Positions 27,039 through 35,856 of a stretch of 38,073 nucleotides of DNA are shown one piece after another. Within the stretch, counting starts at the first letter, position 1; every line of letters starts with the position of its first letter. The notes beneath the pieces were generated by a model that was not told the DNA's origin, did no database searches, and saw only the letters and a program-made list of their open reading frames with translations. The position numbers and the translations under genes were made by a program. The DNA comes from Rhodospirillales bacterium (GTDB lineage: Bacteria > Pseudomonadota > Gammaproteobacteria > Steroidobacterales > JAHEKG01), in the NCBI GenBank assembly GCA_024638475.1, contig JAHEKG010000006.1, positions 1 through 38,073 on the forward strand, written 5' to 3'.

Positions 27039-28921
27039 GGACTTACCCCGTTCAGGCCGTCGAAATCCGTCACCGCACTAGCCGATGCGCGATCGTAAAT
27101 CGAGGCCAACGCGAATCTGGCTTGGATCATGTAGGTGTCCAGGCGGCGCTTCTGAGCGGTTAGCTCGTCAATCGCGACGTCTTCCAGGAAAGCGCGTTGC
27201 CGGCCCAGAGCATTATCGACGTTACTCGCTACCAACCCGACGCGGGGATTCAACGCCGCAACCCGAGCACTAAGTTCCGCAAACCGCTCCGGCCACTGCG
27301 CCGTTTTCTGCGATACCCTGTGGTAACGCCGCTGCCCCGTCTTGACGTCTTTGTCTAACTGGCGCAACGTTTTCGTCTGACGCCACAGCCGAGCTTTGTA
27401 ATCTCGGCTCAAGTCCCAGTACATTAGGCCCTTGAGAAACTCTTGCTTAGCCGCGATTTCCGCGACCTCGGGGTCGTCTCGGAACATTGCGAGTTTGGAT
27501 TCCATCCCCACCAACAGTTCCCAGTTCGTCTGTTCGTCTAGGGTGCCCAACGCCACGGCATCCTCGTCACGCTCAATGGCCTTCAAAGAGGTCTTCAACT
27601 CCAATAACCGGCTGCCCAGTTCATCCGGATCTGCGCTCGCCAGGCTGGCTTCGATGCGGGGCAAACGTTGCCGGTATGCAACTTCGCGAGTCGCCAGCAT
27701 GTCGTCGAAAGTATCAAGGCTCGCCACCCACTGATCCAAATTGGCTCGCATGAACATCAAATCGCGATAGTTTTTCAAGCCTTCTTGAAACCGGTGACTC
27801 GCCATCAATTCATATAAGTAACGCGTTTCCGGCGCATCGGGTAGTTCATCCAATTGCCAAAACCAACCCATACTCTTGCTCGAATCTTGCGCAAGCACCG
27901 CGGCCAATAATTCGCCATTCCTGATACTGGCGATCGATTGATCAAGACGGGTTATTTCTTCGTGAAAGGCCTCGATCGCGTCCAGGTAGTAATCGGCCGC
28001 CTGCTTGTTTGCGTCAAGCTTGGCGAGCGCGTACGGCACGGCCAATAACGACTCTTGCACGGCGGGATCGAGCAGATGGCGACGCCGCAATTCCATCCAC
28101 GGCACCAGCGCACTACGATAGTGCTCTTGCGCGCTATCCGACCAACCGACACCCAGCAGAGCCTTGGTCGAGAATGGCCCGTCAAGCCTGACCCGCTGTA
28201 ACGCCGGCCGCGCGAGTTCCGGGCGTTCCGCTTGCAGCCAGGCGTAACCTAGCGCGACGTTGGCCTTGTCCCTAAGGCCTGCCATCTCTTCCGTCCGCGG
28301 ATTCAAGCTGCCAACCTCGTCGAGCAGCGCCGTGCCTTCAGCAGTACGATTGAGCCTCACCAAAGCAACGCCCAAGTTATATCGCGAGTAGCCCGACCAT
28401 TCCTTTGGCCCTTCGAAACTCTCTAATTGCAACCGCGCTTCGTCGAAACGATCCTGTTCCATCAATACTTGAGCACGCAGCATGTGCCGCTCGGTCTCGA
28501 GCGGTCCAATGAGCTCGCCCTCAATACGATCTAACGCTGATTCAGCCTCCGCTAGGTAGCCGCGTTGGTACCAGACCTTCGCCATGAAAAACCAGGCGCG
28601 GTCACGAAACTCCGGCGATACCGCATCCTCGAGTAGGCGCTCGAAAATCTGCCCCGCCAACTTGTGTTGACCGTAGGAGAGATACAGGCCACCCAATAAT
28701 AGCTCGGCTTCCTCCGCGTGGTTGCTAACGCGATCGCGCTGTTTTGCCGTCAGCAGGTGGGTCAGGGCCGTAAAGTAGTCGTCCTGATAAAAATAGTACA
28801 GGACCTCCCCATAGTGGAGGTCCTGTACGGTAATCGCGTCGCGCCCGGCGTCTGCGCCAACGGCACTAGAACACAGGACAACCAGCAACAGGCCGCAGTT
28901 TAGGCGTAACCAGCGCCTCAC
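27035..28921 (-). CDS. TPR-containing exported protein (about 628 aa)
   Basis: Signal peptide 'MRRWLRLNCGLLLVVLCSSAVGADA'; helical repeats 'AELLLGGLYLSYGQHKLAGQIFERLLEDAVSPEFRDRAWFFMAKVWYQRGYLAEAESALDRIEGEL'; 4-nt overlap with the downstream TPR gene. Confidence 0.85.
   Translation of the reverse strand: MRRWLRLNCGLLLVVLCSSAVGADAGRDAITVQDLHYGEVLYYFYQDDYFTALTHLLTAKQRDRVSNHAEEAELLLGGLYLSYGQHKLAGQIFERLLEDAVSPEFRDRAWFFMAKVWYQRGYLAEAESALDRIEGELIGPLETERHMLRAQVLMEQDRFDEARLQLESFEGPKEWSGYSRYNLGVALVRLNRTAEGTALLDEVGSLNPRTEEMAGLRDKANVALGYAWLQAERPELARPALQRVRLDGPFSTKALLGVGWSDSAQEHYRSALVPWMELRRRHLLDPAVQESLLAVPYALAKLDANKQAADYYLDAIEAFHEEITRLDQSIASIRNGELLAAVLAQDSSKSMGWFWQLDELPDAPETRYLYELMASHRFQEGLKNYRDLMFMRANLDQWVASLDTFDDMLATREVAYRQRLPRIEASLASADPDELGSRLLELKTSLKAIERDEDAVALGTLDEQTNWELLVGMESKLAMFRDDPEVAEIAAKQEFLKGLMYWDLSRDYKARLWRQTKTLRQLDKDVKTGQRRYHRVSQKTAQWPERFAELSARVAALNPRVGLVASNVDNALGRQRAFLEDVAIDELTAQKRRLDTYMIQARFALASIYDRASASAVTDFDGLNGVSP
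28796..28828. repeat. 13-bp perfect inverted repeat with 7-nt loop inside a CDS
   Basis: gtacaggacctcc (28796-28808) / ccatagt / ggaggtcctgtac (28816-28828). Confidence 0.9.
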
Positions 28922-28927
28922 TCGATA

Positions 28928-29545
28928 CTACTCCCACTCCTTGACATAGAATTCGGGCTGCTGCTTCAATTCCCGATCGGAAATCTCAAGCTGCACATAC
29001 TTCGGCCCGATGCCTTTCTCGAACATCAGCGAGGCGCCCCTCCGGTAATCCCGCTCATGGGGGCCTTGCCCGGTGAAGATGGCCACTAGCTCATGCTCAC
29101 CGACCTTAAGATTGCCCAAATAGATTTGGTGCACCCCGCCGCGAATTAGTGCATCGACTTCGCGTCGGGTATAGAGATAGTTCGCAACCTCTTTGTTGTT
29201 GACTTTGATTTGTACCGAATCGAGGTTGAAGAAATCCCCAACGTCCATCGACACGAATAGTGCAACCTGCGTATTGGCGGGAAACAGAAGCTCTTCCTCT
29301 AGCAGGAACAGTTCCGTATTCAAGTCCAGTACTTCCTTCTTGAGCTCTTGGATATCCTGATCCAGATTCTTGAAAGAAGCCGCCGCCTGTTTGTTGGCGT
29401 TCAACGCGGCGCCGTCATCCGGATTGAAAGCCGGCGTGGCCTGTTCTTCATCCTGGCCCAATGCGTTGGGGCTCACGGCGAATGCAATCAGCATTACCGC
29501 TGTCAACCAAGCTTTAATCATCGCTGTCTCCATACTGACAGTCAC
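28928..29545 (-). CDS. Hypothetical periplasmic protein
   Basis: Signal peptide-like N-terminus, coiled-coil-like segment (FKNLDQDIQELKKEVLDLNTELFLLEEELLFP), then a beta-rich-looking region (ALFVSMDVGDFFNLDSVQIKVNNKEVANYLYTRREVDAL); operon position. Confidence 0.75.
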   Translation of the reverse strand: MTVSMETAMIKAWLTAVMLIAFAVSPNALGQDEEQATPAFNPDDGAALNANKQAAASFKNLDQDIQELKKEVLDLNTELFLLEEELLFPANTQVALFVSMDVGDFFNLDSVQIKVNNKEVANYLYTRREVDALIRGGVHQIYLGNLKVGEHELVAIFTGQGPHERDYRRGASLMFEKGIGPKYVQLEISDRELKQQPEFYVKEWE

Positions 29546-30036
29546 TCACGCAGTAGCGCCCTTAACTGTTGAAGATAAATTGTTTCGCGGCCACGCCTGT
29601 AACCCTCATTGACATGCCGGACGATGCCCTCCCGATCCACCAGGAGCATCACGGGTAATGAATCGATCTCGTACTGTTTGCTGACTTTGCGGCCATCGTC
29701 GAAGAGTACGGGATGACGCATGCCGAGGTTAGCCGCCATTTCCGCGGCATCTTCTCGCTTTCGGTCCATATTCACACTCAAGACTTGAAAACCAACTTCG
29801 CGATAACGCTGGTAAAGATCATTGAGCGCCGGCATGGACTCTCGACAATCGCCGCACCAACTGGTCCAGAAGTTGATAAGCACAACCTCGCCGCGATATT
29901 CCGAGAGGCGCAGGTTTTCACCGCCGATACTCTTGAGAACGAAATCCGGCGCCTCGGCACCGGCTAAGTCGGCAGCATTCGAGCCCACCGCAAAAAGCGA
30001 CAAGCTAACCAACAACACACAACGCCACATTGTCAT
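29542..30036 (-). CDS. TlpA-like thioredoxin-fold protein
   Basis: 'VVLINFWTSWCGDCRESMPALNDLYQRY' (WCGDC redox motif), 'LFDDGRKVSKQYEIDSLPVMLLVDREGIVRHVNEGY'; signal peptide. Confidence 0.92.
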   Translation of the reverse strand: MTMWRCVLLVSLSLFAVGSNAADLAGAEAPDFVLKSIGGENLRLSEYRGEVVLINFWTSWCGDCRESMPALNDLYQRYREVGFQVLSVNMDRKREDAAEMAANLGMRHPVLFDDGRKVSKQYEIDSLPVMLLVDREGIVRHVNEGYRRGRETIYLQQLRALLRE

Positions 30037-30354
30037 CGTTCCAATCCTTGGGCTCAGTGCGCGCGTACGGCGGGCCTGGCCTGCCAGAAGTTATCTGGGC
30101 AAGACATAATTCCCGCAGCAGCAACCTTATTGCCCCCATGTGTCACTGTATGTGAGCCAGTTCTCACCCTCGCCGTCCTGGCCTAAGGGCCGTCGGGCGG
30201 GCACCGAAACTGTGATGTTATTGGGTGATAAAAGCGCACACTCACGACGGCAGGCAGATCAGTATGCATCGGCGGGGAAACCGGGTCCAAGTGTCGCCCA
30301 TAGCCAACGGCGAACCCGTCTTGGCGATCAAAAAGCGTCGCAGATCGGCGACAG

Positions 30355-31368
30355 TTAGGGTGCTATGGCGGGCACCATCAGTCCGTCGGAGTAAAACAAC
30401 TGGCCTTTATCGTCCACGATCACGGCTTCGTACGCCGGCAGCTTCTGAATAATCCGGAGGCCTCGTTCTATCCCGAGTACGAACATCGCGGTCGACAGCG
30501 CATCCGTGATGGTGGCGTCGGGGCCGACTACCGTAGCGCTCTGCACGCCCATGCTCGGCATCCCGGTCGCCGGGTTGATAATGTGATGGTAGCGGACCCC
30601 GTCCTCCACGAAGAAACGTTCGTAGTCGCCGGAGGTAGAGATCGCCTCATCCACCAACGGCAAGCGAGTAACCACAGAACCTTGTTTGCGAGGATTACGA
30701 ATTCCAACTAGCCAGGGCTGCCCTCTGCGGTCACCAAGGACGCGAGTATCGCCCCCCGCGCTAAGAACCGCATGACGAACGCCCACATCACGAAGTATCG
30801 CGGCGCCGCGTTCGACAGCGTAGCCCTTGGCAATCCCTCCCAGATTCAAGCGCATTCCCGGCTTAGTAAACTGAATTTGGCGCGGATCAGCGTTGAGTTT
30901 CACAGCGCGGTAGTCGATGGCGTCGAGTCGCGCGGCGATGCTGTCCACATCGGGACGCTGGCGGGCACGGAAATCATACAAATAACCGACGCTCTCGTAA
31001 GTAATATCAAAGGCACCCTCGGTCGTTACCGATAAGGCGAGCGCGCGGCCGATCAAACCATGCAATTCGGCGCCGAGGCCGACCGGCGCAAGGCCGGCGT
31101 CGCGATTGATTCTAGACAGCTCGCTGTCAGCTTTGTAGGTACTCATTAAGCGATCGATACGAGCAAACTCGGCGATGACTGCTGCGGCCCAGGCCTTGCC
31201 CTGGATGGCATCCTCGGCCCAGAGGTCCACCGTGACCACGGTACCCATCATCGTTTTCTGCTGTCGTTGCCACTCAGCCGAGACTAGCTGCGGCGCCAGT
31301 AACAGAACCGCTTCAAGGACAAACACCGCCCAGAACTGGCCGTCACCCAGCGTTCGTCGTATGCTCAA
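30355..31368 (-). CDS. apbE: FAD:protein FMN transferase (ApbE family)
   Basis: MMGTVVTVDLW, STYKADSELSRINRDAG, GAFDITYESVGYLYDF, LNLGGIAKGYAVERGA, SAGGDTRVLG, AISTSGDYERFF...YHHIINPATGMP, VVGPDATITDALSTAMFVLG. Start tentatively placed at a TTG before the signal peptide; the ORF extends to 31482. Confidence 0.92.
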   Translation of the reverse strand: MSIRRTLGDGQFWAVFVLEAVLLLAPQLVSAEWQRQQKTMMGTVVTVDLWAEDAIQGKAWAAAVIAEFARIDRLMSTYKADSELSRINRDAGLAPVGLGAELHGLIGRALALSVTTEGAFDITYESVGYLYDFRARQRPDVDSIAARLDAIDYRAVKLNADPRQIQFTKPGMRLNLGGIAKGYAVERGAAILRDVGVRHAVLSAGGDTRVLGDRRGQPWLVGIRNPRKQGSVVTRLPLVDEAISTSGDYERFFVEDGVRYHHIINPATGMPSMGVQSATVVGPDATITDALSTAMFVLGIERGLRIIQKLPAYEAVIVDDKGQLFYSDGLMVPAIAP

Positions 31369-31396
31369 CGGGCATTTGAATCTAGGGGTTTCCGTT

Positions 31397-31990
31397 ATGA
31401 GTTGGCTCATATTCCTTGGCGTCCTGGCCGCCATCGCCGTTTGGGCTGTTGGCATGTATAACAATTTGGTGAACTTGCGCAATCGGGTACGTAACGCTTT
31501 TTCACAAATTGATGTTCAGCTTACCCGCCGGTACGACCTAATACCTAATTTGATCGAAACGGTAAAAGGCTATATGGCCCATGAGCGTGAAACCTTGGAA
31601 GCGGTGATCAACGCCCGTAACGCGGCAGTCAACGGCCTGAAAGCGGCGGCGGCGGACCCTTCCAACGCGGAAGCCATGAAGGCGCTGGGCGGCGCGGAAG
31701 CCGCATTGGGCGGGACTTTGGGCAGGCTATTTGCCCTAGCCGAAGCATATCCCGACCTAAAGGCCAACCAGAATATGATTCAATTACAAGAGGAGCTCGC
31801 CTCCACGGAGAACAAAGTCGCTTTCTCACGGCAGGCCTTCAACGATTCAGTGATGAACTACAACAACGCGACGGAAAATTTCCCAAGCAACATCGTTGCC
31901 AATACCTTCAGCTTCAAGGCCGCCGAGTTCCTGGAAATCGAATCGGAAACCAAGCGAGAAGTGCCAAAGGTCAGCTTCGGCAAGGATTGA
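31397..31990 (+). CDS. LemA family protein
   Basis: MSWLIFLGVLAAIAVWAVGMYNNLVNLRNRVRNAFSQIDVQLTRRYDLIPNLIETVKGYMAHERETLEAVINARNAA ... FSRQAFNDSVMNYNNATENFPSNIVA. Confidence 0.95.
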   Translation: MSWLIFLGVLAAIAVWAVGMYNNLVNLRNRVRNAFSQIDVQLTRRYDLIPNLIETVKGYMAHERETLEAVINARNAAVNGLKAAAADPSNAEAMKALGGAEAALGGTLGRLFALAEAYPDLKANQNMIQLQEELASTENKVAFSRQAFNDSVMNYNNATENFPSNIVANTFSFKAAEFLEIESETKREVPKVSFGKD

Positions 31991-32029
31991 GCGGGAGCTT
32001 GCCGAATAATTGTGCCGTAGCGGGCAATC

Positions 32030-33895
32030 ATGGATTTTTTTAACACTCAGGAGCAATCCCGGCGAACCACGCGCCGGCTCATGATCCTGTTCGGCTTGGC
32101 CGTTATCACCATAGTAATAGCGGTCACGTTGGTGGGCGGATTCTTGCTCGGCGCCTTCCAGTCGTATGACGACGGAAGCAGGCTCGTCCAGGTCCAGCCG
32201 GACTGGACATCACTCGCCCTGGTCGCCTTCGGTACCGGTCTATTCATTGGCTTGGCGAGCCTGTATCGAACCGCCCGATTGCGTCAAGGCGGCGGCGCAG
32301 TGGCCCGGGCGCTGGGGGGGACGGAAATCGCCTCTGATACAAGTGACCCACTCCGCCGGCGGCTCATCAATGTCGTCGAAGAAATGTCTATCGCTTCCGG
32401 GGTACCCGTGCCGGAAATCTTTGTGCTCGAGCGAGAACCGGGGATCAACGCCTTTGCCGCGGGTTTTAACCCCAATGACGCTGCAATCGCGGTTACCCAA
32501 GGCACACTGGAACACTTGAGCCGCGATGAGCTGCAGGGCGTCGTTGGCCATGAATTCAGCCATATCCTGAATGGGGACATGCGCATCAATATGCGCCTGA
32601 TCGGAGTCCTGTATGGGATTCTCGTGTTGTCGTTGATCGGTCGGCTACTGCTGCGGGGCGGGCGGTTTGCCAGCGTCAGCCGGCGCCGCGGCAATGGCGG
32701 CGCGCCATTGGTGATTCTCGGATTGGCGTTGGCCGTTATCGGCTCTATTGGGGTTCTGTTTGGACGGCTAATCAAAGCCGGGGTGTCACGCCAGCGTGAG
32801 TATCTGGCGGATGCTTCAGCCGTGCAGTTCACTCGCGACCCCAGCGGGCTTGCAGGCGCGCTGAAAAAAATCGGTGGCTTCGGCAGCAATTTGGACGCGA
32901 CGGATGGCGAGGAAGTTGCACACATGTTGTTCAGTCGGGGCGCCAACGCGTTTAGAGGCTGGTTCGCGACTCATCCGCCTTTAGAACAACGGATCAGGGC
33001 GTTAGATCCGCAGTTTGCTGCCGAGACACCGAGCCGGGATCCACAGCACCAGGCCGCGACCCCGGAATTACCGGTCTCCGGGTTGGCCGCCGGGTTGGCG
33101 GGGCGGGCCGACCAACCGACGGCCGCGGAACTGCACCATGCCAGCCGGCTCCACGCGTCCATGCCGAGTTCGCTTGCCGACGCCGCACACGCGCGAGAAG
33201 GCAGTTTCCTCCTGATCGTCGCGCTGGCACTGAACAGCGATCAACGCCAGCGCAGCGCGCAGCTGGGCCTGTTGCGCAGTCGCCTCGGGCAACAGCGCGC
33301 GGATCTCTGCGAACGCCTGAGCAATGAGCTAAGCGCGGCGGGTGTCGAAGTGCGGCTTCCGCTTCTCGAGATGGCCTTTCCTCGGGTCAAAGACCGCCCC
33401 GCCAGTCAGCTGGAGTTCCTACTCGCTCTGATTAACGAACTCATCGCGATGGACGACCGCCTGGAGCCCTTCGAACTCGCACTGGTCCGAACATTTGAAA
33501 GTTACTTAGCCGAACAACCGGAGTTTCGAACCGGCGCCAAAACGCTTGTCGCGGATCGGAGACAGGTGGAAACCGCAAGCGTCGATCTCATCGTTGGCTT
33601 GGCGGCTTTCAGTCATACCGAATCCCAGCAACGGCATGAAGCCGTGCAGCGAGGTTTACAGGCCTTGGGCGCCGATCACTCAACTCAGGCGCTTCAACCT
33701 GAACGCAACCTGGAACGGCTTGATGCGGCCCTCAGCGTCCTGGCTACGGCATCCCTTGACGCTCGCCGCCGTGCGCTGGTAGCCGCGTACGCCTGTGTTA
33801 GCGCAGACAACCACATCAACTTGGAAGAAGGCGAACTGTTCCGCGCCATTGCGGCGGTTTTGGGTTGTCCCTTGCCGCCGTTCGCAAAACACTAA
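32030..33895 (+). CDS. M48 family (HtpX-like) metalloprotease with long C-terminal extension
   Basis: Zinc site 'GVVGHEFSHILNGDMRINMRLIG', 'SRQREYLADASAVQFTRDPSGLAGALKKIGG', 'FATHPPLEQRIRALDP', plus about 270 aa of C-terminal helical region. Confidence 0.93.
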   Translation: MDFFNTQEQSRRTTRRLMILFGLAVITIVIAVTLVGGFLLGAFQSYDDGSRLVQVQPDWTSLALVAFGTGLFIGLASLYRTARLRQGGGAVARALGGTEIASDTSDPLRRRLINVVEEMSIASGVPVPEIFVLEREPGINAFAAGFNPNDAAIAVTQGTLEHLSRDELQGVVGHEFSHILNGDMRINMRLIGVLYGILVLSLIGRLLLRGGRFASVSRRRGNGGAPLVILGLALAVIGSIGVLFGRLIKAGVSRQREYLADASAVQFTRDPSGLAGALKKIGGFGSNLDATDGEEVAHMLFSRGANAFRGWFATHPPLEQRIRALDPQFAAETPSRDPQHQAATPELPVSGLAAGLAGRADQPTAAELHHASRLHASMPSSLADAAHAREGSFLLIVALALNSDQRQRSAQLGLLRSRLGQQRADLCERLSNELSAAGVEVRLPLLEMAFPRVKDRPASQLEFLLALINELIAMDDRLEPFELALVRTFESYLAEQPEFRTGAKTLVADRRQVETASVDLIVGLAAFSHTESQQRHEAVQRGLQALGADHSTQALQPERNLERLDAALSVLATASLDARRRALVAAYACVSADNHINLEEGELFRAIAAVLGCPLPPFAKH

Positions 33896-33959
33896 TGTGG
33901 CTGCGCTTGCTGTACCGATAAGGTATATTCACATCCACCTACACTCGGGGGTTGAGACG

Positions 33960-34754
33960 ATGATGCGACGTTACCTAAACGGCATTTTGTTCTGCCTAGG
34001 CATGGGCTTATTGAGTGTCAATGCGCACGCAGCGCTGAGTGAAGAAGAGCGGCTCGCGCGAGCCACCGAAGTGCTCCAGCAAATGACGCTGATGCCGGAA
34101 TCGGGCATTCCGCCGGTGTTACTGCGCCGTGCGCAGGCAGTGATCGTGGTCCCGAATCTCATCAAAGGCAGTTTCTTTATCGGCGGCCGCCACGGCCGCG
34201 GCGTCATGGTCGTTAAATCGCCCAATGGTGAGTGGAGCAACCCATCATTCGTCACCCTCAGCGGCGGTAGTTTCGGTTGGCAATTTGGCGCCCAGTCCAC
34301 TGATCTGGTATTGGTCTTCAAGAATCGCGGTGCGGCCGATAACATCGTCTCCGGCAAATTAACGCTTGGCGGCCAAGCCTCAATAGCAGCGGGTCCAGTG
34401 GGACGCAATACGGAGGCCGCCACTGATTTGAGATTCAACGCGGAAGTCTATACCTACTCGCGGAATCGCGGCTTGTTTATTGGCGCTTCGGTGGAAGGCG
34501 CATCGCTCCGAATCGACGATGCGGCCAATCGAGTCTACTACGGCAATCGCGGCATCACCTCCGTGGAAGTATTGAGCGATCAATCCTTGGCCACACCGGC
34601 TAGTGCCCGCCAATTCATTCTCGCACTGGACCAAGTAGAGCCGGCCAGAGCCGCCCAAAGTCGGCCGGCCCTTAGCGAACCACCCGACGAGCAGTTAGCG
34701 CCCGAAGAGGAAGCCACAACCTACGCGCTGGGCGAAGCCGACTTCGACGGCTAA
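33960..34754 (+). CDS. SYLF/YSC84-type lipid-binding domain protein, exported
   Basis: Signal peptide MMRRYLNGILFCLGMGLLSVNAHA; 'ILLRRAQAVIVVPNLIKGSFFIGGRHGRGVMVVKSPNGEWSNPSFVTLSGGSFGWQFGAQSTDLVLVF'-type SYLF core (actual first residues VLLRRAQAVIVVP). Confidence 0.93.
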   Translation: MMRRYLNGILFCLGMGLLSVNAHAALSEEERLARATEVLQQMTLMPESGIPPVLLRRAQAVIVVPNLIKGSFFIGGRHGRGVMVVKSPNGEWSNPSFVTLSGGSFGWQFGAQSTDLVLVFKNRGAADNIVSGKLTLGGQASIAAGPVGRNTEAATDLRFNAEVYTYSRNRGLFIGASVEGASLRIDDAANRVYYGNRGITSVEVLSDQSLATPASARQFILALDQVEPARAAQSRPALSEPPDEQLAPEEEATTYALGEADFDG

Positions 34755-34755
34755 T

Positions 34756-35856
34756 ATGGAGTCGATGGCCGCGCTTCTGAGCGCCGTTCAGGCCGGGTTG
34801 GATATTCTCGGGCCGAATCCATGGCTGCGTGCTGCCGTGATGATCGTGGCGGCACTCGTTGTTGCCTTCGTTGTCGAACGCCTTATCGTCGCCACCATCG
34901 GCCGCTTAGTGGGACGTACTAGCACTCTATTAGACGATGAGTTGATCGAACGTTCCCGTCGGCCGGTTTTCATGACAATTTTCATTGCCGGGCTCGTTAT
35001 TGCCACCCAGCAACTGAAGCTCTCGGAAGGCATCACCAACATAACCGTAAGCGCGCTGCAGACGATCCTGATTCTCTCCTGGCTGGGTTTCGCGTTGCGT
35101 TTCTTTAGTATCTTGCTAAGCGCACTATCGCGCGTGCATGAAAAATATGAGTTCATCCAGCCCAGCACGCTGCCGCTGTTCGACAATACCGCGAAAATCA
35201 TTGTGGCAGGCGCGGGGGTCTACCTCGCGTTCCTCGCCTGGAATATCGATGTCACCGCCCTACTCGCCTCCGCGGGCATCGTCGGGTTGGCCTTGAGTTT
35301 CGCCGCCCAAGATACCCTCTCGAACGTGTTTGGCGGCATGTCGATTCTGGCGGACCGGCCTTACCGGGTTGGCGACTTTATTAATTTGGATAGCGGTGAG
35401 CGTGGCGAGGTCACCCACATAGGCTTGCGCAGTACCCGCTTACTGACGCGCGACGATGTCGAGGTCAGCATACCTAATTCCGTCATGGGCAACGCGAAGA
35501 TCGTCAACGAAGCGGGCGGGCCGCATGAGAAATTCCGTATACGCATTGCCGTTGGCGTGGCTTACGGGTCTGATATCGACCGGGTAGAAGCCTTGTTGCT
35601 GGAAGTCGCCACTGAACATGAGGAAGTTTGCACGACGCCTGAACCGCGGGTGCGCTTACGCGGTTTTGGGAACTCGAGTTTGGACTTTGAATTGTTGGCG
35701 TGGGTGGCGCGCCCCATTTTGCGCGGCCGCATTACTCACGAACTCAATTGCGCCGTATACAAGACATTCGGCGCACACAACGTGGAAATCCCTTTCCCGC
35801 AACGAGATGTTCACGTGCGGGAGTTGCCCGCGCCCGCTCAGCCTTCGCCCGGCTGA
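34756..35856 (+). CDS. MscS family mechanosensitive ion channel
   Basis: 'VTALLASAGIVGLALSFAAQDTLSNVFGGMSILADRPYRVGDFINLDSGERGEVTHIGLRSTRLLTRDDVEVSIPNSVMGNAKIVN' is the MscS pore/beta domain. Confidence 0.96.
   Translation: MESMAALLSAVQAGLDILGPNPWLRAAVMIVAALVVAFVVERLIVATIGRLVGRTSTLLDDELIERSRRPVFMTIFIAGLVIATQQLKLSEGITNITVSALQTILILSWLGFALRFFSILLSALSRVHEKYEFIQPSTLPLFDNTAKIIVAGAGVYLAFLAWNIDVTALLASAGIVGLALSFAAQDTLSNVFGGMSILADRPYRVGDFINLDSGERGEVTHIGLRSTRLLTRDDVEVSIPNSVMGNAKIVNEAGGPHEKFRIRIAVGVAYGSDIDRVEALLLEVATEHEEVCTTPEPRVRLRGFGNSSLDFELLAWVARPILRGRITHELNCAVYKTFGAHNVEIPFPQRDVHVRELPAPAQPSPG

Noticed and set aside
30140-30452. Short plus-strand ORFs in the 30037-30354 gap (30140-30358, 30225-30452)
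   Set aside because: Basic, low-information translations, partly antisense to apbE; no homology recognised and no clear ribosome-binding site.
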